Of a DNA stretch of 64,000 nucleotides, positions 1 through 8,422 are shown piece after piece. The stretch's first letter is position 1; every line of letters starts with the position of its first letter. Source of the stretch: Streptomyces marianii (GTDB lineage Bacteria > Actinomycetota > Actinomycetes > Streptomycetales > Streptomycetaceae); contig NZ_VAWE01000001.1 of the NCBI RefSeq assembly GCF_005795905.1, forward strand, positions 3,134,501 through 3,198,500, in the 5' to 3' direction. The notes under the pieces were generated by a model. That model saw only the letters and a program-made list of their open reading frames with translations, did no database searches and was not told the origin of the DNA. Both the position numbers and the translations under genes were made by a program.

Positions 1-1074
1 GTCCGCCGTCGAGCCGCAGTCGACCGTGCCGCCCAGGAGCTCGGCGCGCTGGCGCAGGCTGACGAGGCCGTAGTGGGCGCTGGGGAGGGGCAGGGCGGGA
101 CGGGTCGGGGCCGTGTTGGTGACCGTGACGCGGACCGCGCCGCCGTCGCTCCCCACCCGGACGGTTGCGGTGGCGCCGGGCGCGTGCTTGCGGACGTTGG
201 TCAGGGCCTCCTGGACGGTGCGGTAGACGGCGCGCTGGACGGTCGGCGGCAGCCCGTCGGGTCCGCTCCCGGAGGCCCAGGGGCCGGTGTGCAGTTCGGC
301 CCGGATGCCGCTGCCGTCCACGAGCCGCTGGAGGTCCGCCATGGACGGCTGGGGGGTGAGTTCGGCGGGTCGCCCGCCGGAGGCCCGCAGGACGCCGACC
401 ATGTGGCGCAGTTCGTCCAGGGTCTGCACGCTCAGCCGCCTGATCGTCGCCGCCGCGTCCCTGACCTCGGGGTCGCGGGTGCCGACCTGGAGTGCTCCGG
501 CCCGTACGGCGATCAGGCTGACCTGGTGGGAGACCACGTCGTGCATCTCGCGGGCGAGCTGGGCGCGCTCCTTGGCCAGGACGGTCTGGGTGGTCAGCAG
601 CCGCTCGTGGTCCCGCGCCTCGGAGATCTCCGCCAGCCGCAGCGAGAGATCGCGCCGGGTCTGGACGAGCTGGCCGAGGAAGACGGGCGCGGCAGCCGTG
701 GCGGCGGTGTAGCCGAGGGTGATGAGGGTGGCGGCGTTTGTGGGATCGAAGTGGGGATACGGCCACGAGGTCATGTCGCTGACCGTGAAGGCCAGCGCAC
801 AGACGGCGAGCAGGATCCGGCGGCGGGACAGCGAGGCGAGGGTGTAGAGGGCGGCCAGCCCGGCGAAGATCGCGTCGTTCAGGGCGACGGCGGGCAGCGT
901 GATCAGGAAGACGAGCAGCGGCACCCGGCGGCGCAGCGCGAGGGCGAACGCGGCGACCAGGGCGAAGCCCAGGCGCAGCGGCTCGGCGGCGGTGACGTTG
1001 ACCCAGACGTCGAGCAGTGCCACTCCGACCAGCGCGGCGTCCATCACGGGGGGAGGCACGCGGCGGGAGGTCAT
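1..1074 (-). CDS. Sensor histidine kinase, HisKA_3/NarL-type (3' end outside window)
   Basis: The frame starts at ATG 1074 and runs off the window, so only the first 358 codons are present. The N-terminal third is hydrophobic (several membrane segments, about residues 12-130). The dimerisation helix then carries REMHDVVSHQVS with the phospho-accepting His at residue 178, typical of the HisKA_3 subfamily that pairs with NarL/FixJ regulators. Further on, an N-box-like NVRKHAPG marks the start of the ATPase domain. The ATG overlaps the stop of the response regulator in an ATGA, so regulator and kinase are translationally coupled and form one two-component system. The stimulus cannot be read from the sequence. 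The class is certain; the particular system is not recognised. Confidence 0.9.
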   Translation of the reverse strand, partial: MTSRRVPPPVMDAALVGVALLDVWVNVTAAEPLRLGFALVAAFALALRRRVPLLVFLITLPAVALNDAIFAGLAALYTLASLSRRRILLAVCALAFTVSDMTSWPYPHFDPTNAATLITLGYTAATAAAPVFLGQLVQTRRDLSLRLAEISEARDHERLLTTQTVLAKERAQLAREMHDVVSHQVSLIAVRAGALQVGTRDPEVRDAAATIRRLSVQTLDELRHMVGVLRASGGRPAELTPQPSMADLQRLVDGSGIRAELHTGPWASGSGPDGLPPTVQRAVYRTVQEALTNVRKHAPGATATVRVGSDGGAVRVTVTNTAPTRPALPLPSAHYGLVSLRQRAELLGGTVDCGSTAD

Positions 1075-1736
1075 GGCGCCTCCCGGTCCCGGGGCGGCCT
1101 GAGCAGGCCGGCCCGCTCCGCGAGCAGGGCGGCCTGGACCCGGCCGGCCACTTCGAGTTTGGTGAGGATGGCGCTGACGTGGTCCTTCACCGTGCCGGTG
1201 CCCAGGTGCATCCGGGCGGCGATGTCGGCGTTGGAGAGTCCCTCGGCGATCAGCACGAGTACGGCGCGCTCCCGGTCGCTCAGCCGGGCGATGCCGCGTG
1301 CGGCGGTCTCCTCGGGGCCCGCGTCGAGATAGCCGTCCACGACGGTCCTGGTGACCTTGGACGACAGGACGGTTCCGCCGTCTGCGAGGGTCCGCACCAG
1401 GAACGGCAGTCCCTCGGGGTCGGTGTCCTTGAGCAGGAAGCCGGCGGCACCCGCACGCAGTGCCGTCGCCACGTACTCGTCCATGTCGAACGTCGTGAGC
1501 ATGGCGACGACCGGAGGGTGCGGCAGGCGGCGCAGGCCGCCGAGGACGGTGAGTCCGTCCACGTCCGGCATCCGGATGTCCAGCAGTACGACGTCGGGGC
1601 GGGACTCCTCGGCGGTCCGGACCGCCTCGGCACCGGGGACCGCGGCCACGACCTCGATGTCGTCGGCCGCGTCGAGGATGTGCTGGAAGCCCGTGCGGAT
1701 CAGGGCTTCGTCGTCGACCACCATTACCCGGATCAC
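1071..1736 (-). CDS. NarL/FixJ-family response regulator
   Basis: A 221-aa two-domain regulator. The receiver has the acidic pair MVVDDE near the start, the phospho-acceptor in LLDIRMPD (Asp about 53) and the conserved Lys in FLLKDTDPEG. The C-terminus has a LuxR-type helix-turn-helix (LSDREREVL-like start, GLSNADIAARMHLGTGTVKDH). I place the start at GTG 1736, where the receiver fold begins. The frame stays open upstream to 2057, but that extension is low-complexity Arg/Gly/Pro and is not protein-like. It lies upstream of its kinase with a 4-bp overlap. It presumably activates its own target promoters when phosphorylated by the partner kinase; the targets are unknown. Confidence 0.92.
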   Translation of the reverse strand: MIRVMVVDDEALIRTGFQHILDAADDIEVVAAVPGAEAVRTAEESRPDVVLLDIRMPDVDGLTVLGGLRRLPHPPVVAMLTTFDMDEYVATALRAGAAGFLLKDTDPEGLPFLVRTLADGGTVLSSKVTRTVVDGYLDAGPEETAARGIARLSDRERAVLVLIAEGLSNADIAARMHLGTGTVKDHVSAILTKLEVAGRVQAALLAERAGLLRPPRDREAP

Positions 1737-2242
1737 GCGTGCTCCGCTCGCCGTGCCCCGTGGGACCACTGTCCGATTCGTACCATGGCGGGCGGTGAGC
1801 CGCGCGGGTGAGAGGGGTGGGACAGACCCGTCCGGGGCCGGTGGCGGGCCGCCGTTCTCCGGCCCCCGGCCCGCTGACGAGGGCGGCCTCCCGTGCCCCG
1901 CGACGGGAACTCGGGGCGGGCCGCCCGTGCCGACGCCCGGCTGAGCAGTTCCGTCACGCCGGACGGTGCTGTCCCGCCGCCTCCCGCGCTTGGCTGCGGT
2001 ACGGCCGCCCGCAGTGGCGGGGCGCCGTCGGACGCGCGCCGGCCGGGACACGCTCATACGCGTAGGGGCGGTGAGGCGTCCGACGTCGTGACACGTACGA
2101 CCGACAGGTAGCGCCCAACGCCTACGAGCACCAACGACGAAGACGGCGGCCCCGGTGCGACCCGGGTGCCACCGCCTTCGTGCGGCAGGTTCGGTGGACG
2201 AGCGGCTGGTCCTCCGGGCGGGCCGACGGGCCCGTCGCGGGA
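1737..2242. other. Intergenic region upstream of the response regulator
   Basis: About 500 bp without a convincing gene. All open frames here are Arg/Pro/Gly-rich by-products of G+C content. It holds the terminator hairpin of the L,D-transpeptidase gene (2137-2181) and must contain the promoter of the two-component operon, which I cannot place. The short palindrome TACGCGTA near 2054 lacks the extra central CG of the salvage operator found elsewhere in the window. Confidence 0.6.
2137..2181 (-). terminator. Likely intrinsic terminator of the L,D-transpeptidase gene
   Basis: Arms at 2137-2150 and 2168-2181 pair over 14 positions with two mismatches. It lies about 60 bp beyond the stop codon. 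No T-run, as is usual in Streptomyces. Confidence 0.55.
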
Positions 2243-3487
2243 TCAGACCGCCGAGCCGGCCTTCCAGTCCGCCCAGCTCATGTTCCAGCCGTTGAGGCCG
2301 TTGTCGGGCTGGATCGTCTTGTCCTTGGAGTTCTTGACGACCACGACGTCACCGACGATCGAGTTGTCGTAGAACCAGGCCGCGGGCTGCTTCGGGTCGC
2401 CGGCACCCTTGACGTCGTTCAGGCCCACGCAGCCGTGGCTGGTGTTGGCGCTGCCGAAGATCGAGTCGGCGCCCCAGTAGTTGCCGTGGATGAACGTGCC
2501 GGAGGTGGACAGCCGCATGGCGTGCGGGACGTCCTTGATGTCGTACTCGCCCTTGCCGTCGTCGTCCGTGAAGCCGACCGTGGCCCCGTTCATCCGGGTC
2601 TCCTTGAACTTCTCCGAGATGACCATCCGACCGTTGTAGGTCGGGTTCTCGGGCGAGCCGGCGGAGATCGGGATGGTCTTGATGGTCTTGCCGTCCTGGG
2701 TGACCGTCATGGTCTTGGCGGAAGCGTCCACGGTGGAGACCTGGTTGCGCCCGATGGTGAAGGTCACCGTCTTCTGCTGGACGCCGAAGACGCCGTCGGC
2801 GCCCTCCACACCGTCCAGGTTCAGCTTCAGCGTGACCGTGGAACCCTCCTGCCAGTAGTCGTCCGGGCGGAAGTCCAGCCGCTGGGAGTTGAACCAGTGG
2901 CCGACGACCTCCTGGCCGCTGCTGGAGGAGACGGTGATGCCGGACTGCACGGCCTTGCGGTCCGTGATCGCCTTGTTGAAGTTGATCGAGACCGGCATGC
3001 CGACGCCCACGGTGGAGCCGTCCTCGGGCGTGAAGTTGCCGATGAAGCTGTTGTCGGGCGAGACCGTGGTGAACGAGGAGTTCTCGTGCGCCTCGCGGCC
3101 CTTCCCGTCCTTGGCGGACGCCGTGATCTTGTAGACGGTGGCGCGCTCCAGCTGCCCGTTGGGCTTCCAGCTCTTGCCGTCGTCGCTGAGCGTGCCCTCA
3201 ACGGCCTTGCCGTCGCCCGTGGTCATGGTGACCTCGGTGAGCGTGCCCTCGCTGACGCTGACCTTGGCGTCGTTGTTGATGCTCGCGTTGGTCGCGCCGT
3301 TCTTGGGCGAGATGACTATTCGGGCGTCCGAGGCGTCCTTGGCGGCCGCCTCGTCCACCTGCTCCTGCGACTTCTTCGCCTCGGCACCGGGGCCGTCGGC
3401 ATCGGCGCTGCTGCAGCCCGTGAGTACCAGTACGCCGCCGAGCAGGGCGGACACGGTCAGACGTCCGCGCCGCTTGCTGTCCGTCAT
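2243..3487 (-). CDS. L,D-transpeptidase lipoprotein with Ig-like domains (YkuD family)
   Basis: A 414-aa cell-wall enzyme that should form 3-3 cross-links between meso/LL-diaminopimelate residues of peptidoglycan stems. The N-terminus has basic residues, a hydrophobic stretch and the lipobox LTGC, so it is a membrane-anchored lipoprotein. Two bacterial Ig-like domains follow (about residues 45-260). The YkuD catalytic domain then shows the active-site signature: His in IHGNYWG and the nucleophile in SHGCVGL. The length and domain order match mycobacterial LdtMt2-type enzymes. I chose ATG 3487 because GGAGAAG lies about 6 nt upstream; in-frame starts at 3490 (GTG), 3502 and 3532 are alternatives. 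It appears monocistronic. Confidence 0.93.
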   Translation of the reverse strand: MTDSKRRGRLTVSALLGGVLVLTGCSSADADGPGAEAKKSQEQVDEAAAKDASDARIVISPKNGATNASINNDAKVSVSEGTLTEVTMTTGDGKAVEGTLSDDGKSWKPNGQLERATVYKITASAKDGKGREAHENSSFTTVSPDNSFIGNFTPEDGSTVGVGMPVSINFNKAITDRKAVQSGITVSSSSGQEVVGHWFNSQRLDFRPDDYWQEGSTVTLKLNLDGVEGADGVFGVQQKTVTFTIGRNQVSTVDASAKTMTVTQDGKTIKTIPISAGSPENPTYNGRMVISEKFKETRMNGATVGFTDDDGKGEYDIKDVPHAMRLSTSGTFIHGNYWGADSIFGSANTSHGCVGLNDVKGAGDPKQPAAWFYDNSIVGDVVVVKNSKDKTIQPDNGLNGWNMSWADWKAGSAV

Positions 3488-3767
3488 CACACGCTTCTCC
3501 ATCGTCACCGATTTACCTGCGATCTCTATCAAGAAGACCCAAAACGTCCCGCCTGGTTCCAGTCCTGGCGGATTTTGTGGGCAACACCACTCATCGACGC
3601 ACCCGAGGGCGCGCCGGTTGCGGTTGCGCGCCCTCCCGTTTCGGGTTCCGGCGATCCTTCACGACTTTCCTGTGGACCCGTTTCCTGTGGACCCGCAGGG
3701 CGGGGACGGGCCCCGAGCGCCGCCCGCGGCGCCCGGGGCCCGGTCGGTCCGCCCGGCTCCCGCCACG

Positions 3768-4133
3768 TCACGGGCGCCCAGCGCGGTCCGCCCCGTCGTC
3801 CTGCCCGTCCTCGTCCGTCTCCCCATCTTCCTCGTCGATATCCCAGTCGTCGGCGTCGGGGTCGTAGTCGATCTGCTCACAGCTCCACGACGCCTGGGCG
3901 AGTTCCACGCCGGGAACGTCGCCGATCAGGCCGAACGGGTCGACGAGGTAGGCCAGGGCCTCCGCGGAGTCGTCGCTCACGGACGAGGAGGCGTGCGCGC
4001 GCTCCTCGTCCGGCATGAGTTCGTCCGTCTCGATACGGTCGAGGGCCGCCCCGGCGAGCTCTTCCGGTTCGGCCACCTCCAGCACCAATTCGACGTGTAG
4101 CCGCACATAGCGTGATGTCTCAGAAGTGGTCAT
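3768..4133 (-). CDS. Conserved acidic hypothetical protein
   Basis: A 121-aa soluble protein starting MTTSETSRYVRLHVELVLEV. It has a beta-strand-like first half and an extremely acidic tail (runs of Asp/Glu after residue 100). There is no signal peptide, membrane segment or motif I recognise. The ATG at 4133 is preferred over an open extension to 4214 because the extra residues are Ser/Arg-rich and not protein-like. It is divergent from the small surface protein at 4254. Function unknown; codon bias and a plausible amino-acid composition argue that it is real. Confidence 0.7.
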   Translation of the reverse strand: MTTSETSRYVRLHVELVLEVAEPEELAGAALDRIETDELMPDEERAHASSSVSDDSAEALAYLVDPFGLIGDVPGVELAQASWSCEQIDYDPDADDWDIDEEDGETDEDGQDDGADRAGRP

Positions 4134-4253
4134 ACGACGGAGACTAGAGCGCGGGGCCTCCCGACTTTCCTGCGACCCGCTGCTTTCATTAGCATCGCCG
4201 GAGCATCGCCTCACACGGTCAATTCGCCGCTGTCACAAGGGGGATCGTTTCCC

Positions 4254-4661
4254 GTGCCCGTCGCTCGTCGTCCGCTGCTGACCGCCGCCGCGGCCGGTTC
4301 CCTGCTCTGCGCGCTGTGGTTCGTGCCCTCGGCCAACGCCACGGCCAACGGTGAGCAGGGGCAGCCGGACCGGTCCCCGTCCGGGGATTCCGCTTCTGCC
4401 GTCGCCTACGGCAGCCGGGACACGGACCCGGCGGGCGGCGCGGCGGCCGTGCCCGACACCGGGGGCGCCGGGGACACCCGGGCCGCGGACGGCGTCACGG
4501 CGGGCGCCGAGGCCCCGCAGGGCGGCTCGCAGGGGCTGTCGCTGGCGGACACCGGAAGCGTGGACACGACGCCGTATCTCGTCGGGGGCACGCTCTTCCT
4601 CGGGGTCGGTGCAGGGTTCGTGAGCTATGCCGCACGCAGGAGCGGCGGCCGGCTGGTCTGA
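4254..4661 (+). CDS. Small LAxTG surface protein (class E sortase substrate-like)
   Basis: A 135-aa exported protein. A signal peptide occupies about residues 1-30 (RR, Ala/Leu core, SANA cleavage region). A Gly/Ala/Asp-rich low-complexity spacer follows, and the C-terminal sorting signal has all three parts: LADTG at residues 97-101, a hydrophobic segment, and a positively charged end (AARRSGG). LAxTG is the motif used by Streptomyces class E sortases, for example for long chaplins. The start is GTG 4254, with an AAGGGGG-type ribosome-binding site just upstream. No sortase gene lies in the window. The spacer shows no enzyme domain, so a structural or surface-display role is the likely reading. 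It is followed by a strong terminator. Confidence 0.8.
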   Translation: MPVARRPLLTAAAAGSLLCALWFVPSANATANGEQGQPDRSPSGDSASAVAYGSRDTDPAGGAAAVPDTGGAGDTRAADGVTAGAEAPQGGSQGLSLADTGSVDTTPYLVGGTLFLGVGAGFVSYAARRSGGRLV

Positions 4662-4711
4662 CCCGCCAAGGCCGGGGCGGGGCCGTCCGCCCCGGCCGCC
4701 CGAAGCAACGT

Positions 4712-4743
4712 CGAAGGGCCTCCCCGGCTGAGGAGGCCCTTCG
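4712..4743 (+). terminator. Strong intrinsic terminator
   Basis: A perfect 12-bp stem, CGAAGGGCCTCC (4712-4723) with GGAGGCCCTTCG (4732-4743), and an 8-nt loop. It lies 50 bp after the LAxTG gene. Confidence 0.85.
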
Positions 4744-4833
4744 GTGCGGGGCACCTGGGACGGCGGGGCGACGGGCAGCGGGACGGCGCACGCCGCGACG
4801 GCCACGGGTCGCCGGGGAGGGCGACAAGCCTTC

Positions 4834-5158
4834 TAGTGCCGCGCAGGCGAGGTTTGCCCGTCAAGGAGCGGCGTCCGGTGCACGGGGCCTCCCCAGGCCC
4901 TCCGGCCGAGGGAGTGGGGCCTCCCCAGGCCCTCCGGCCGAGCGAGTGGGGCCTCCCCAGGCCCTCCGGCCGAGCGAGTGGGGCCTCCCCAGGCCCTCCG
5001 GCCGAGGGAGTGGGGCCTCCCCAGGCCCTCCCGGGCCGAGGGGAAGAACGCAAGGCGCCGGATCGACCCCGTAGGGGGCCTACTCGGTTGATCCGGCAAC
5101 GCCGCGAGTCGCCGTGCCGGGCGCCGCGACGGGGCGAACGTCGCCTGACGCGGCACTA
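4834..5158. repeat. MITE-like element, copy 1
   Basis: A 325-bp element with imperfect terminal inverted repeats. The left end reads TAGTGCCGCGCAGGCGAGG and the right end, read inward, TAGTGCCGCGTCAGGCGACG. The interior has almost five tandem 32-bp units (starting 4885, 4917, 4949, 4981, 5013), each containing the small palindrome GGGCCT-CCCC-AGGCCC. Next to them is a larger hairpin with arms CCGGATCGACC and GGTTGATCCGG, about 5056-5097. A second copy is at 45959-46254. There is no coding capacity. It sits directly after the hutH stop codon (5162). It looks like a non-autonomous mobile element or a structured 3' RNA element. Confidence 0.8.
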
Positions 5159-5161
5159 CAC

Positions 5162-6724
5162 CTAGGCCAGTGGACCGGTCACCGACTCCACGGCCCCGAC
5201 CAGCCGCCCGTCCCGGACGAACGCCTCGGCGGCTGCCAGTTCCGGTGCGAGGAAACGATCCGGCCCGGGTCCGTCCACGCCCGCCGCACGCAGGGCCGCG
5301 ATGGCAGCCTGGCTCGCGGGCGCGGGAGTGAGACCGCGGCGGAGTTCGATCGCGCGGGTCGCCGCGTACAGCTCGACGGCGATGATCCGGGCCAGGTTGT
5401 CGACGGCCGTGCGCAGCTTGCGCGCGGCCGACCAGCCCATGGAGACGTGGTCCTCCTGCATCGCTGAGGAGGGGATCGAGTCGGCGGAGGCCGGGACTGC
5501 GAGCCGCTTCATCTCGCTGACGAGCGCCGCCTGTGTGTACTGGGCGATCATCAGGCCCGAGTCCACGCCCGCGTCGTCGGCGAGGAAGGGCGGCAGGCCG
5601 TGCGAGCGGTTCTTGTCCAGCAGCCGGTCGGTGCGGCGCTCGGCGATGGAGCCGAGATCGGCGGCGGCGACGGCGAGGAAGTCGAGCACGTACGCGACGG
5701 GCGCGCCGTGGAAGTTGCCGTTGGACTCGACCCTGCCCGCCCCGGGGCCTCCACCGGGCAGCACCACCGGATTGTCGATGGCGGCGGCGAGTTCGCGGTC
5801 GGCGACCAGGGCGGCGTGGGCGATGGTGTCCCGCCCGGCACCGGCGACCTGAGGTGCGCAGCGCACCGAGTAGGCGTCCTGGACGCGAGGGGCCTCTTCC
5901 TCCTGGAAGTGGCCGGTCAGCTCGGAGCCCTTGAGCACGGCGCTCATGTTGGCGGCCGCGGCGGCCTGGCCCGGATGGGGGCGAATGGCGTGCAGTTCGG
6001 GCGCGAGGACCTTGTCCGTACCGAGCAGGCCCTCCAGCGTGAGAGCGGCGGTGATGTCGGCGGAGGTGTAGAGCCTGCGCAGATCGGCGAGAGCCATGAT
6101 CAGCATGCCGAGCATGCCGTCGGTGCCGTTGAGGAGGGCGAGGCCCTCCTTCTCGTGCAGTTCGACGGGCTCGATGCCGTGGGCGGCGAGGAGTTCGCCG
6201 GCGGGGCGGACGGTGCCGTCGGGGCCTTCCGCGTCTCCCTCCCCCATCAGCGTCAGCGCACAGTGCGACAGCGGCGCGAGGTCTCCGGAGCAGCCGAGGG
6301 AGCCGTACTCGTGCACGACCGGCGTGATCCCCGCGTTCAGGACGTCCACCATGGTCTGTGCGACCTCGGGGCGTACGCCGGTGTGCCCGGAGGCCACGGT
6401 CTTCAGCCGCAGGAACATCAGGGCGCGGACGACCTCGCGCTCGACGCGCGGACCCATACCGGCGGCGTGCGAGCGGACGATGTTGCGCTGCAGCTGGGTG
6501 CGCAGGTCGTGACCGATGTGCCGGGTGGCCAGGGCGCCGAACCCGGTCGAGACCCCGTACACCGGCTCGGGCTTCGCGGCCAGGGCGTCCACGATCGCGC
6601 GCGCGGCGGAGAGCGCGGAGAGCGCGTCGTCGGAGAGCTCGATCCTGGCGTTGCCGCGGGCCACGGCGATGACGTCTTCGGCGGTGGTCCCGGACGTCCC
6701 CACCACGACAGTGTGCATATCCAT
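5162..6724 (-). CDS. hutH: Histidine ammonia-lyase
   Basis: A 520-aa enzyme that deaminates L-histidine to trans-urocanate, the first step of histidine utilisation. The family signature GSLGCSGDLAPLSH is at residues 141-154. The MIO-forming tripeptide is Cys145-Ser146-Gly147 rather than the usual Ala-Ser-Gly, with the essential Ser kept. The VYGVSTGFG motif near residue 55 and the helical C-terminal domain are as expected. The start is ATG 6724 (MDMHTVVV); the open frame continues upstream through the minisatellite as Gly/Arg repeats and is not part of the enzyme. There is no Shine-Dalgarno sequence, but a promoter whose -10 ends 7 nt before the ATG, so the mRNA is probably leaderless. No other hut genes are nearby. 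Confidence 0.95.
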   Translation of the reverse strand: MDMHTVVVGTSGTTAEDVIAVARGNARIELSDDALSALSAARAIVDALAAKPEPVYGVSTGFGALATRHIGHDLRTQLQRNIVRSHAAGMGPRVEREVVRALMFLRLKTVASGHTGVRPEVAQTMVDVLNAGITPVVHEYGSLGCSGDLAPLSHCALTLMGEGDAEGPDGTVRPAGELLAAHGIEPVELHEKEGLALLNGTDGMLGMLIMALADLRRLYTSADITAALTLEGLLGTDKVLAPELHAIRPHPGQAAAAANMSAVLKGSELTGHFQEEEAPRVQDAYSVRCAPQVAGAGRDTIAHAALVADRELAAAIDNPVVLPGGGPGAGRVESNGNFHGAPVAYVLDFLAVAAADLGSIAERRTDRLLDKNRSHGLPPFLADDAGVDSGLMIAQYTQAALVSEMKRLAVPASADSIPSSAMQEDHVSMGWSAARKLRTAVDNLARIIAVELYAATRAIELRRGLTPAPASQAAIAALRAAGVDGPGPDRFLAPELAAAEAFVRDGRLVGAVESVTGPLA

Positions 6725-6731
6725 ATTCAGC

Positions 6732-6760
6732 ACCCTACGGATTGAATCCCTCTCTGTCAC
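6732..6760 (-). promoter_or_regulatory. hutH promoter with internal palindrome
   Basis: On the minus strand, GTGACA (6760-6755), a 17-nt spacer and TAGGGT (6737-6732), then 7 nt to the ATG. The spacer holds a perfect inverted repeat GGATT-C-AATCC (6739-6749), well placed for a repressor. The regulator is unknown. Confidence 0.6.
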
Positions 6761-6916
6761 GGGGTGGGCGGCCGGGACCGGTGACGGCCTGCGAACGACT
6801 GCCCGGACGCGGCCTCGCACATGCCCGGAGGAGCCGGCGGCCGACCCGGGACGCGGCGCGGACACGACAGCCCGGGGGCCTGCCGCTGCGGAAGCGCACC
6901 CGGAACGAGCCCCGGC

Positions 6917-7159
6917 AGCACCGCGAGCACCGCGAGCACCGCGAGCACCGCGAGCACCGCGAGCACCGCGAGCACCGCGAGCACCGCGAGCACCGCGAGC
7001 ACCGCGAGCACCGCGAGCACCGCGAGCACCGCGAGCACCGCGAGCACCGCGACCACCGCGACCACCGCGACCACCGCGACCACCGCGACCACCGCGACCA
7101 CCGCGACCACCGCGACCACCGCGACCACCGCGACCACCGCGACCACCGCGACCACCGGC
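6917..7159. repeat. 9-bp minisatellite (27 units) between hutH and the GGDEF gene
   Basis: Fifteen exact copies of AGCACCGCG (6917-7051) are followed by eleven exact copies of ACCACCGCG and one degenerate copy (7052-7159). The two blocks differ by a single base per unit (G to C). Since the period is 9, all six frames stay open, giving artificial Ser-Thr-Ala, Gly-Ala-Arg or Val-Ala-Val frames. It lies about 190 bp upstream of hutH and 100 bp beyond the end of the diguanylate cyclase gene, so it is read here as intergenic. Copy number is likely to vary between strains. Confidence 0.95.
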
Positions 7160-7258
7160 GGGAACGACCGCCCCGGCAGGCGCGGCAGGCGCGGCAGGCG
7201 CGGCACGGACGGGCGCACCGCGGAAGCGCCCCGCGACGGCTCGCACCGCGGCCGCGAC

Positions 7259-8392
7259 TCAGTGGCGGGCGTCCCGGAAACGGCGGCGGTCCTGCGGCGA
7301 CGGCGGCGGGGTGTCCGCCAGCGGGAGCACCGAGTCGTCCCGGCCCGCGACCACCGGCCCCGTCGCCCGGGCGGCCTTCGCGCGGTACTGCGCGGCGTCC
7401 GCGAGGCGGAACAGCCGGCGGGCGGAGCGGACCGCGCCGATCGGGTCGCCGGTGGACGCGACGCCGCACGCGACCCCCTCCCCCAGTTTCAACTCACCGG
7501 CCCGCTCACAGAGTTCCTCGGCGACCTTCACGACGTCGTCGGCGGACGGGCCCGCCGTGAGCAGACAGAACTCGTCTCCGCCGAGCCGGGCGGCCAGCGC
7601 CCCCGGCAGCATCGCACCGCACAGCGACAGCACCGATCCGAAGCGTTCCAGCAGCCGGTCGCCCGCCGCGTGGCCGTGGGTGTCGTTGACCCGCTTGAGT
7701 CCGTTGAGGTCGCACACCACCAGCGAGACCACGGAGCCGTCCACCCGGTGCCGCTCCAGCACCTCGTCCAGCCGGACGTCGACGGCCCGCCGGTTCGCGA
7801 GCCCGGTCAGCGGATCGGTGAACGCGAGCCTGCGGACCTCCTCCAGCCGCTCCTGCTGCGCGATCCCGGCTGCCACGACCTGGGCGAGCACGGTCGCGAA
7901 GTCCGCGTCGTCCCGGTCGAACACGGCCTCCCCCGCGGGACGGGCTACGTACAGCTCGCCCCAGGCCCGGCCGTGCAGCACGATCGGCGCGACGACGCAG
8001 CAGCCGCGCCCGCGCTGCCGCAGCGCGTCGACCCGCTGGTGACTGTAGCCGTGTTCGCCCTCCGCCATGCCGTCCGCCGTCTCCACCCAGGCGCGCGGAG
8101 CACCGCCCCCCGCCCACTGCTCGTGCAGGAACTCGGTGATCTCGGGGAAGCGGTGCACCGGATAGGTCTCGCCGTCCGGGAACTCCTCCTCGTCCGGGGC
8201 TCGGGCCCCCGCGTTCACGAGCACCTTCAGACGCCCCCGATCCCGCTCCCAGACGGAGAGCGCGGCGAAACTCCCCCTCAGCGCGTCACACGCGGCCGCC
8301 GCCGCGCCACGCCACAGCTCCCGCGGTGTGCGTGCGGCCGCCATCGCCTGTGCCAACGCCACGACGGCTCGCAGCCGGACATCCTCACCCAT
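7259..8392 (-). CDS. GAF-GGDEF diguanylate cyclase
   Basis: A 377-aa cytosolic signalling protein. A GAF-like sensor domain fills about residues 5-180. A linker follows, with the typical entry LAFTDPLTGLANRRAVD. The GGDEF domain carries an intact LGGDEF active site, so it should make c-di-GMP from two GTP. No RxxD inhibitory site is present five residues before the motif (the sequence there is LPGALAARL), so product inhibition may be weak. The C-terminal 30 residues are Pro/Arg/Asp-rich. The start is ATG 8392. It is followed upstream by an enoyl-CoA hydratase and a cAMP cyclase gene on the same strand; in Streptomyces c-di-GMP controls development via BldD. The ligand of the GAF domain is unknown. 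Confidence 0.92.
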   Translation of the reverse strand: MGEDVRLRAVVALAQAMAAARTPRELWRGAAAAACDALRGSFAALSVWERDRGRLKVLVNAGARAPDEEEFPDGETYPVHRFPEITEFLHEQWAGGGAPRAWVETADGMAEGEHGYSHQRVDALRQRGRGCCVVAPIVLHGRAWGELYVARPAGEAVFDRDDADFATVLAQVVAAGIAQQERLEEVRRLAFTDPLTGLANRRAVDVRLDEVLERHRVDGSVVSLVVCDLNGLKRVNDTHGHAAGDRLLERFGSVLSLCGAMLPGALAARLGGDEFCLLTAGPSADDVVKVAEELCERAGELKLGEGVACGVASTGDPIGAVRSARRLFRLADAAQYRAKAARATGPVVAGRDDSVLPLADTPPPSPQDRRRFRDARH

Positions 8393-8422
8393 TACCCCAG
8401 CTTAGGGATTTTCGTACGGGTT

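Noticed and set aside
2046..2062. ATACGCGTAG as another salvage operator
   Set aside because: The palindrome TACGCGTA is two bases shorter than the operator core, and no salvage gene is near.
3529..3771. An 80-codon minus-strand frame between the L,D-transpeptidase and the acidic protein
   Set aside because: The composition is Gly/Pro/Arg low complexity and there is no ribosome-binding site; it is likely a G+C-rich open frame without function.
6917..7159. The 9-bp array as a CRISPR
   Set aside because: There are no spacers; the units are contiguous and 9 bp long, and no cas genes exist in the window.
6725..7246. An N-terminal Gly-Arg repeat extension of HutH
   Set aside because: The enzyme fold begins at MDMHTVVV, a promoter lies between the array and the ATG, and the family has no such extension.
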